Shown: positions 12,493 through 16,926 of the stretch, one piece after another | Numbering within the stretch: the stretch's first letter is position 1 | How the letters are laid out: every line of letters begins with the position of its first letter | Assembly (NCBI GenBank): GCA_018712885.1 | Contig: DVGE01000035.1 | Location: 1-16,926 of the forward strand | DNA from: Candidatus Pullichristensenella stercoripullorum | GTDB lineage: Bacteria; Bacillota; Clostridia; Christensenellales; Aristaeellaceae | Direction of reading: 5' to 3' | Length of the DNA stretch: 16,926 nt | Translations under genes and position numbers: made by a program | The notes under the pieces: generated by a model | The model's database searches: none | What the model saw: the letters and a program-made list of their open reading frames with translations, nothing else | Told to the model about the DNA's origin: nothing

Positions 12493-13365
12493 ATGGCGGA
12501 CTACATCATCATCACCGATTCCTCGTGCGACTTGCCGGACGACGTCGCGGCGCAGCTGGGCGTCAAGGTCGTGCCGCTTTCCCTCACGCTGGGGGGCAGG
12601 GAATACCTCAACACCACGGACGCGCGCGGCATCCCCAACAAGGAGCTCTACGCCCGTCTGCGCGCCGGCGAAGTCTCCAAGACCTCGGCGGCCAACGCCG
12701 ACGTCTTCGTCGAGGCCATGGAGCCGGAATTGCAGGCCGGGCGCGACGTGCTCTACATCGGCTTTTCCTCCGCCCTCAGCGCCACCTGTCAGGTGGGCGC
12801 CAACGTGGGCCGCGAGATGATGGAGAAGTACCCCGGCCGCAAGGTCTACACGGTCGATTCCCTCTGCGCCTCTCTGGGGCAGGGCCTTTTCGTCTACCTG
12901 CTGGCGCAGAAAAAGCGCGAGGGCATGGATCTGGAGGCCCTGCGCGACTATGCCGAGGATCTGAAACTGCACATCTGCCACTGGTTCACGGTGGAAGATC
13001 TGCAATTCCTCCGTCGCGGCGGCCGCGTCAGCGCGGCGGCGGCGGTGATCGGCTCCATCCTCAGCATCAAGCCCGTCCTGCATGTCGATAACGAGGGCCG
13101 CCTCATCCCCGTCGCCAAGGTGCGTGGCCGCAAGGCGTCCCTGCGCGCCATCGCCGAGAAAGTGCAGGAAACCATGCTCGACCGGCCCGACCAGACGCTC
13201 TTCATCAGCCACGGCGACAGCGAGGAGGACGCCCGCCTCGTCGCCGAAATGATCAAGGAGCGCACGGGGCTTAAACTTCAGGTGCTCAACTTCGTCGGCC
13301 CGGTCATCGGTTCACATTCCGGCCCGGGCACTATCGCTGTCTTTTTCATCGGCAGCGAGCGTTAG
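12493..13365 (+). CDS. DegV family fatty-acid-binding protein (first of two)
   Basis: DegV proteins bind a fatty acid; in Gram-positive bacteria the FakB members present the acid to the kinase FakA for phosphorylation and phospholipid synthesis (family knowledge). The 290 residues show the N-terminal IITDSSCDLP motif, the VSKTSAANADVF segment, FSSALSATCQ, and VDSLCASLGQGLFV. The C-terminal domain holds FTVEDLQFLRRGGRVSAAAAVIGSILSIKPVL and ends in GPVIGSHSGPGTIAVFFIG. The ATG has GAGGGG upstream. It is the first of a tandem pair with a short gap of 18 bases. No fakA kinase gene is in the window, so whether it is a FakB cannot be decided here. Confidence 0.92.
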   Translation: MADYIIITDSSCDLPDDVAAQLGVKVVPLSLTLGGREYLNTTDARGIPNKELYARLRAGEVSKTSAANADVFVEAMEPELQAGRDVLYIGFSSALSATCQVGANVGREMMEKYPGRKVYTVDSLCASLGQGLFVYLLAQKKREGMDLEALRDYAEDLKLHICHWFTVEDLQFLRRGGRVSAAAAVIGSILSIKPVLHVDNEGRLIPVAKVRGRKASLRAIAEKVQETMLDRPDQTLFISHGDSEEDARLVAEMIKERTGLKLQVLNFVGPVIGSHSGPGTIAVFFIGSER

Positions 13366-13383
13366 AAAGGGAGGCTTTGGGGA

Positions 13384-14226
13384 ATGGTAAAGATCTCGGC
13401 GGACAGCACTTGCGACCTGTCCCCGGAACTACGGAAGCGCTACGACGTCGCCATCCAGCCGCTTTACATCGTCAAGGACAGCCAGTCCCTGCGCGACGGC
13501 GTGGATATTCGCCCGACCGACATTTTCGATTATGTGGAAAAGACCGGCAAGCTCTTAAAGACCTCGGCGGTGAGCGTGGAAGACTACATAGGGCTTTTCC
13601 GCCGCCTTACGGCGGACGGCAGCGAGGTCGTCCACGTCACCATCAGCGCCGAAATGTCCGCTTGCTACCAGAACGCCTGCCTTGCCGCGCGCGAGGTGGC
13701 GGGCGTCTACCCTGTGGATTCGCGCAACCTCTCCACCGGCATGGGCCTGGTGGTCATCGAGGCCGCCAGGCGCGCCCAGGCGGGGGAGGGCGGCGCGGCC
13801 ATCCAGAAGGCCATGGAAGCATTTGCCCCCCGCGTGGAGGCCAGCTTCGTCATCGACCGGCTGAACTACCTCTACAAGGGCGGCCGCTGTTCGGCGCTGG
13901 CGGCGCTGGGCGCGAATCTTCTGCACTTAAAGCCCTGCATCGAGGTGCGAAACGGCAAAATGGGCGTGGGCCGCAAGTACCGCGGCGCCTATGAGAAGGT
14001 GTTGCGCCAGTACGCCTACGACCGCCTCCATGCCCGCGAGGACATCGACCGCGAGCGCGCCTTCATCACCTGGTCCACCTGCCCCCAGCCCGCGCTGGAC
14101 GCCGTGCGCGCCGTCTGCCGCGAGGAAGGCCATTTCGACGAACTTCTGGAAACGCAGGCCGGCTGCACCATCTGCAACCACTGCGGCCCCAACACGCTGG
14201 GCGTGCTCTTCGTCCGCAAGGGGTGA
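13384..14226 (+). CDS. DegV family protein (second of two), with C-terminal cysteines
   Basis: A second DegV-fold protein of 280 residues with the same layout as its neighbour but clearly diverged: SADSTCDLSPELRKRYDVAIQP at the N-terminus, LLKTSAVSVEDYI, VTISAEMSACYQ, VDSRNLSTGMGLVVIEA, and SFVIDRLNYLYKGGRCSALAALGANLLHLKP. Where the first copy ends in GSHSGPGTIAV, this one has AGCTICNHCGPNTLGVLF, with three cysteines in a CxxCxxxC arrangement. A gene-duplication origin is likely, with different ligand choice probable. The ATG at 13384 follows GGGAGG by 8 bases. A strong terminator begins 10 bases after the stop, so the two degV genes form one unit. Confidence 0.9.
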   Translation: MVKISADSTCDLSPELRKRYDVAIQPLYIVKDSQSLRDGVDIRPTDIFDYVEKTGKLLKTSAVSVEDYIGLFRRLTADGSEVVHVTISAEMSACYQNACLAAREVAGVYPVDSRNLSTGMGLVVIEAARRAQAGEGGAAIQKAMEAFAPRVEASFVIDRLNYLYKGGRCSALAALGANLLHLKPCIEVRNGKMGVGRKYRGAYEKVLRQYAYDRLHAREDIDRERAFITWSTCPQPALDAVRAVCREEGHFDELLETQAGCTICNHCGPNTLGVLFVRKG

Positions 14227-14235
14227 CGAACAGAC

Positions 14236-14268
14236 AGCGCCGTCTCCACATCGGAGGCGGCGCTTTTC
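14236..14268 (+). terminator. Strong rho-independent terminator of the degV unit
   Basis: AGCGCCGTCTCC (14236-14247) pairs with GGAGGCGGCGCT (14253-14264) over 12 positions with one G-T pair and a 5-base loop. TTTTCC follows. Confidence 0.88.
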
Positions 14269-14283
14269 CATGCCCAAAACGGG

Positions 14284-14319
14284 GACAGGCCGCCGTGCTG
14301 CGGATCACGGCGGCCTGTC
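14284..14319. repeat. 14-bp perfect inverted repeat before the cotJ operon
   Basis: GACAGGCCGCCGTG (14284-14297) and CACGGCGGCCTGTC (14306-14319) form a perfect 14-bp stem with an 8-base loop. The plus-strand side continues with AAAAAGGAG rather than Ts, and the minus-strand side with CCCGTTTT, so it is not a good terminator in either direction. It ends one base before a ribosome binding site. Confidence 0.6.
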
Positions 14320-14334
14320 AAAAAGGAGAAAATC

Positions 14335-14361
14335 ATGAAGAAACATCCAACGCGATTATAA
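14335..14361 (+). other. 8-codon reading frame with a good ribosome site, leader peptide or gene remnant
   Basis: AAAGGAG at 14322-14328 is placed 6 bases before an ATG that opens MKKHPTRL, followed at once by two in-frame stops (TAA TAA, 14359-14364). The stretch from here to about 14435 is AT-rich compared with the surroundings. It could be a leader peptide of the cotJ operon or the 5' stub of a deleted gene. The remaining gene-free sequence to 14505 shows no other coding signal. Confidence 0.3.
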
Positions 14362-14440
14362 TAACAGAAAAATGTTGATTTCCTACAGAAATGCCGTTAA
14401 TTCTTGATAGAACATGCAAAGATAACACAACCGCGCACCC

Positions 14441-14502
14441 GCCGTCTCCGCGCGGCATACATTGCTCCGGGCGCATCGCCCGAAAATCGCAAAGGAGACG
14501 GC
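14441..14502 (+). promoter_or_regulatory. Inverted repeat able to mask the cotJA ribosome binding site
   Basis: GCCGTCTCC at 14441-14449 is a perfect complement of GGAGACGGC at 14494-14502, which contains most of the AAAGGAG (14491-14497) used by cotJA. Nested in the loop is a second hairpin, CGGGCG-CAT-CGCCCG, at 14468-14482. If both arms are transcribed, the fold would hide the ribosome site. A sporulation-type -10 look-alike, CATACATT at 14456-14463, lies inside the loop; if that were the promoter, the left arm would not be in the RNA. Confidence 0.5.
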
Positions 14503-14505
14503 AAA

Positions 14506-14661
14506 ATGGATGACAAGTCGAATATGCGTTCCTCTCTGGCCATGGCCCGCGTGACATGGCAGACGTGGGAGGGCACGCTTTCGCCCGCCGACGCGCTCAG
14601 GCGCGGCACGGCGTTTTCCGCCCTCTATATGCCCTTTTGGGGAAAGGAGGCGCGCGCATGA
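14506..14661 (+). CDS. cotJA: Spore coat protein CotJA
   Basis: Small spore-coat-associated protein of 51 residues, made in the mother cell during sporulation in Bacillus under sigma-E. The family core is visible as MARVTWQTWEGTLSPADALRRGTAFSALYMPFWGKE. It is shorter than many CotJA proteins (about 70-80), with a brief N-terminus. The ATG at 14506 follows AAAGGAG by 8 bases; the same frame is open upstream to 14404, but that part lies in the inverted-repeat region and lacks a ribosome site. Its stop overlaps the cotJB start (ATGA at 14658), showing translational coupling. Identification rests on the core motif and on the cotJB-cotJC neighbours. Confidence 0.85.
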   Translation: MDDKSNMRSSLAMARVTWQTWEGTLSPADALRRGTAFSALYMPFWGKEARA

Positions 14662-14897
14662 ACCGTGAAAAGGATCTCCGCGCCGTCGACGAGTGGAGCT
14701 TCCTCGCCGACGACCTCAAACTCTATCTGGACACCCATCCCACAGACGCCCACGCGCTGGCGGCGCTGAAAAACGCCCTCGCCGAGCGCAAAGCCGCCGT
14801 CGCCGCCTACGAAGAAGCGCACGGTGCGCTCACGCACGACGGCCTGCTCGCTTCGAAGGACTACGACTGGGTGGAACGGCCCTTCCCGTTCGAATAG
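14658..14897 (+). CDS. cotJB: Spore coat protein CotJB
   Basis: Spore-coat protein of 79 residues, part of the CotJ set in the inner coat. Family features are the LKLYLDTHPTDAHALAALKN stretch (LYLDTHP is nearly invariant), then YEEAHGALTHD in place of the usual YE..YGPL, and the aromatic end WVERPFPFE. The ATG overlaps the cotJA stop, with a strong GGAAAGGAGG upstream. It is highly charged and helical with no signal peptide, fitting a mother-cell cytoplasmic protein assembled on the forespore. Confidence 0.9.
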   Translation: MNREKDLRAVDEWSFLADDLKLYLDTHPTDAHALAALKNALAERKAAVAAYEEAHGALTHDGLLASKDYDWVERPFPFE

Positions 14898-14908
14898 GAG
14901 GCCGGCAC

Positions 14909-15505
14909 ATGTGGCTCTATGAAAAACGCCTGCAATTCCCCGTCAGCATCCGAAACAAGAACGCCCGCCTGGCCAAGGCCATCACCAGCCAGCTCGGCGG
15001 GCCGGACGGCGAACTGGCCGCCTCCATGCGCTACTTCGCCCAGCGCTACGCCATGCCCGACCGCCGCGTGGCGGGGCTTTTGAACGACGTGGCCACGGAG
15101 GAACTTGCCCACCTGGAAATGATCGGCACCATCATCCGCCAGCTCACCAAAGGGCTTTCTGCCGAAGAACTCAAACAGCAGGGCTTTGATGACTACTATG
15201 TCGATCACACCGGCGGCGTGTGGATGCAGGCCGCTTCCGGCGCGCCCTTCACCGCCGCCTATTTCCAGTCCAAGGGCGACCCGGTGACCGACCTGCACGA
15301 GGCCATGGCCGCCGAGCAGAAGGCGCGCACCACCTACGACAACATCCTCCGCCTCGCCGACGACCCGGACGTCATCGCCCCCATCCGCTTTTTGCGCCAG
15401 CGCGAGGTGGTCCACTACCAGCGCTTCGGCGAGGGCCTGCGCCTGATCGAAGAAGCGCTGGACGACCGCGATCCCTACGCCCGCAACCCCGCCTTTGACG
15501 CCTGA
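14909..15505 (+). CDS. cotJC: Spore coat protein CotJC (manganese catalase family)
   Basis: Spore-coat protein of 198 residues with the di-manganese catalase fold. Likely metal ligands are all present: Glu35 (GELAASMRYFAQR), Glu65 and His68 in TEELAHLEM, Glu136 in AAEQKART, and Glu166/His169 in REVVHYQRF. CotJC may detoxify hydrogen peroxide in the coat (family knowledge). The ATG at 14909 has AGGAGG 9 bases upstream and follows cotJB by 11 bases. It begins with the usual MWLYEKRLQFPV of CotJC. Confidence 0.94.
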   Translation: MWLYEKRLQFPVSIRNKNARLAKAITSQLGGPDGELAASMRYFAQRYAMPDRRVAGLLNDVATEELAHLEMIGTIIRQLTKGLSAEELKQQGFDDYYVDHTGGVWMQAASGAPFTAAYFQSKGDPVTDLHEAMAAEQKARTTYDNILRLADDPDVIAPIRFLRQREVVHYQRFGEGLRLIEEALDDRDPYARNPAFDA

Positions 15506-15564
15506 GCCGCCCGTCGCCGCCCAGGGGCGTTTTGAAGTACGAAAGTGAAGAAATTCCCAAAATC

Positions 15565-15591
15565 GGCCGCGCTGCGTTTGACAGCGCGGCC
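15565..15591 (+). terminator. Hairpin downstream of cotJC, possible terminator
   Basis: GGCCGCGCTG (15565-15574) and CAGCGCGGCC (15582-15591) form a perfect 10-bp stem with a 7-base loop. The tail is TTGTGATGTTATG, only modestly T-rich, so termination would be partial. Its loop and right arm overlap the -35 box of the nfn promoter. Confidence 0.5.
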
Positions 15592-15606
15592 TTGTGATGT
15601 TATGAT
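15578..15606 (+). promoter_or_regulatory. Sigma-A type promoter for nfnAB
   Basis: TTGACA at 15578-15583 and TATGAT at 15601-15606 are separated by 17 bases. Transcription from near 15613 gives a leader of about 115 nt before nfnA. That leader is GC-rich, with a possible hairpin at about 15671-15697, and shows no recognised riboswitch. Confidence 0.78.
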
Positions 15607-15728
15607 ATATTCGTAGCGTCTCAACGCGCTTTTGCCATGGATGACGGCGCGAGGCGACGAACGGCAGGCTGCGCGCGGCAAAGCGTTCCGCCGCGCGTGA
15701 CGGATAAAATGACAATGGAGGCCACAGC

Positions 15729-16586
15729 ATGTACCAGATCCTTGAAAAACGCCGTCTCAACGAGACGACTTCGCTGATGCGCGTGCTGGCGCCGCGCGTG
15801 GCGAAGAAGGCCGGGCCGGGGCAGTTCATCATACTGCGCATCGACGAAAACGGCGAGCGCATCCCCCTGACCATCGCCGGGTACGACCGCGAAAGCGGCA
15901 GCGTCACCATCATCTTCCAGAAGGTCGGCAAGACCACCATCCAGCTCGACGAGCTGGAAGCGGGCGACAGTCTGCTCGATTTCGTCGGCCCCCTCGGCCG
16001 CGTCAGCGAGTATGGCGACGTCAAGGGCAAGCGCGTGGCCGTCATCGGCGGCGGCCTGGGCATCGCCATCGCCTACCCGCAGGCCGTGGCGCTCACGCAG
16101 CTGGGCGCGGAGGTGGACATGATCGTCGGCTTCCGCAACATCGGCCTGGCCATCCTCATGGACGAGCTCAAGGACGCCTCGAAGGACCTCATCGTCATGA
16201 CCGACGACGGCTCCAACGGCAAAAAGGGCTTCGTCACCGACGCGCTGCGCGAGCAGCTCGAAGCCGGGGCGAAGTACGAACACGTCGTCGCCATCGGCCC
16301 CATGCCGATGATGCGCGCCGTGTGCGAGATGACCCGTCCCTACGGCATCCACACCATCGTCAGCATGAACCCCATCATGATCGACGGCACCGGCATGTGC
16401 GGCGGCTGCCGCCTCACCGTCGGCGGCGAGACGAAGTTCGCCTGCGTCGATGGCCCCGAGTTCGACGGCCACCTCGTCGATTTCGACGAGGCCATGAAGC
16501 GCTCGCGCATGTACTCCGCCGAGGAGAAACTGAGCAAGGAGAAGCACATCTGCCGCATGAAGGAGGCTGCCGAGCATGTACAATAA
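15729..16586 (+). CDS. nfnA: NfnA-type FAD/NAD-binding ferredoxin-NADP+ reductase small subunit
   Basis: Small subunit of the cytoplasmic, electron-bifurcating NADH-dependent reduced ferredoxin:NADP+ oxidoreductase, or of the related SudAB sulfide dehydrogenase. The 285 residues have an N-terminal FAD barrel (GPGQFIILRIDENGERIPLTIAGYD), an NAD-binding domain opening with VAVIGGGLGIAIAYPQA, and near the C-terminus DGTGMCGGCRLTVGGETKFACVDGPEFDGH. In NfnA of Thermotoga three cysteines and an aspartate of this segment hold the [2Fe-2S] cluster; all are present here. The ATG follows GGAGG by 7 bases. Its end overlaps the next gene by 11 bases. The motifs do not separate Nfn from Sud; the metabolic role is inferred. 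Confidence 0.88.
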   Translation: MYQILEKRRLNETTSLMRVLAPRVAKKAGPGQFIILRIDENGERIPLTIAGYDRESGSVTIIFQKVGKTTIQLDELEAGDSLLDFVGPLGRVSEYGDVKGKRVAVIGGGLGIAIAYPQAVALTQLGAEVDMIVGFRNIGLAILMDELKDASKDLIVMTDDGSNGKKGFVTDALREQLEAGAKYEHVVAIGPMPMMRAVCEMTRPYGIHTIVSMNPIMIDGTGMCGGCRLTVGGETKFACVDGPEFDGHLVDFDEAMKRSRMYSAEEKLSKEKHICRMKEAAEHVQ

Positions 16587-16926
16587 GAGCCTGACCAAGC
16601 TGCCCGCGCGCGAGCAGGCCCCCGAGGTGCGCCGCCGCAACTTTGAAGAAGTCTCCCAGGGCTACGACGAAGCCATGGCGCAGGAAGAAGCCTCCCGCTG
16701 CATCGCCTGCAAGAATCCCGCCTGCATGAGCGGCTGTCCCGTGGGCGTGCACATCCCCGATTTTATCACCCACGTCAAGGAAGGCGAGTTCGAAAAGGCC
16801 TACGAGACCATCCGCCTGACCAACAACCTGCCCGCCATCTGCGGCCGCGTCTGCCCGCAGGAGACGCAGTGCGAGTCCAAGTGCGTGCGCGGCGTCAAGG
16901 GCGACCCGGTGGGCATCGGCCGCCTC
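16576..16926 (+). CDS. nfnB: NfnB-type glutamate-synthase-small-subunit-like flavoprotein, 5' part
   Basis: First 117 residues of the large subunit partnering the preceding gene, cut by the window end. In the complete family a [4Fe-4S]-containing N-terminal domain precedes two nucleotide-binding domains for FAD and NADPH. Two cysteine groups are visible: CIACKNPACMSGC (Cys42, 45, 50, 54) followed by PVGVHIPDFI, and CGRVCPQETQCESKC (Cys89, 93, 99, 103) followed by VRGVKGDPVGIGRL. This matches the N-terminus of NfnB/GltD-like proteins. The ATG at 16576 lies inside the end of nfnA, so the two are translationally coupled. The lone homologue GltD is the alternative, but the nfnA neighbour favours NfnB. 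Confidence 0.9.
   Translation, partial: MYNKSLTKLPAREQAPEVRRRNFEEVSQGYDEAMAQEEASRCIACKNPACMSGCPVGVHIPDFITHVKEGEFEKAYETIRLTNNLPAICGRVCPQETQCESKCVRGVKGDPVGIGRL

Noticed and set aside
14355..14362. TATAAT at 14357-14362 as a cotJ promoter
   Set aside because: No -35-like hexamer occurs 16-18 bases upstream on either strand.
14456..14463. CATACATT as a sigma-E -10 box for cotJ
   Set aside because: The -10 fits well, but no acceptable -35 is found 14-16 bases upstream in the GC-rich flank, so I do not list it as a promoter.
15637..15730. Small open frame starting at an ATG in the nfn leader
   Set aside because: There is no ribosome binding site upstream and it runs into nfnA in another frame.
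1..16926. CRISPR arrays, transposases, phage genes, tRNA or rRNA genes
   Set aside because: I looked for regularly spaced repeats, mobile-element proteins and tRNA-like folds by eye and saw none.

Overview
The window is about 17 kb of high-GC bacterial chromosome, densely packed with housekeeping genes on both strands. The likely source is an uncultured, spore-forming member of the Clostridia (Bacillota). This rests on a Firmicutes-type sepF/yggT/ylmH/divIVA division cluster, strong AGGAGG ribosome binding sites, a cotJABC spore-coat operon, paired DegV genes, a DUF1292 protein and an NfnAB-type flavoprotein pair. No RNA gene, CRISPR array, insertion sequence or phage gene was seen. The window starts inside ffh and ends inside nfnB.

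Layout: (1) 1-2790, plus strand: ffh (3' part)-rpsP-khpA-rimM-trmD, a protein targeting, ribosome and tRNA-modification operon closed by a bidirectional hairpin. rplS, the usual gene after trmD, is absent. (2) 2849-3364, minus: a GNAT acetyltransferase with a cysteine-rich tail. (3) 3445-4213, plus: a DUF1292 protein with its own near-consensus promoter and terminator, then an alkyltransferase-like (ATL) DNA-repair protein. (4) 4218-5530, minus: a short MgtE magnesium transporter without the N domain, behind a perfect-consensus promoter and a roughly 245-nt structured leader that contains a possible 19-codon leader peptide. (5) 5527-11567, minus: a long division/envelope cluster, transcribed HlyD-like adaptor-yggS-sepF-yggT-ylmH-divIVA-DUF5665-lspA-rluD. 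It resembles the Bacillus ylmE-sepF-ylmG-ylmH-divIVA-ileS-lspA-ylyB order, but ileS is replaced by the small DUF5665 gene. (6) 11578-12403, plus: lgt, divergent from the adaptor gene with separate near-consensus promoters. (7) 12420-14268, plus: two tandem degV paralogs and a strong terminator. (8) 14269-15505, plus: an AT-richer intergenic stretch with two inverted repeats and a tiny reading frame, then cotJA-cotJB-cotJC. (9) 15565-16926, plus: a hairpin whose loop holds the -35 box of a promoter, then nfnA and the start of nfnB.

Functionally, lgt and lspA supply two consecutive steps of lipoprotein maturation. SepF, DivIVA and YggT act at the division site. ffh, rpsP, rimM, trmD, khpA, rluD and ylmH concern targeting, ribosome assembly and RNA. 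The cotJ operon belongs to the mother-cell coat programme, and NfnAB to electron bifurcation between NADH, NADPH and ferredoxin.

Most of the window is ordinary core genome, and I do not see a clear new multi-gene system. The best leads are small: the mgtE leader, an inverted repeat that could mask the cotJA ribosome binding site, the cysteine tail on the GNAT protein, and a ribosome-site-bearing 8-codon frame upstream of cotJ. All family names come from recognising motifs by eye; no database search was run.
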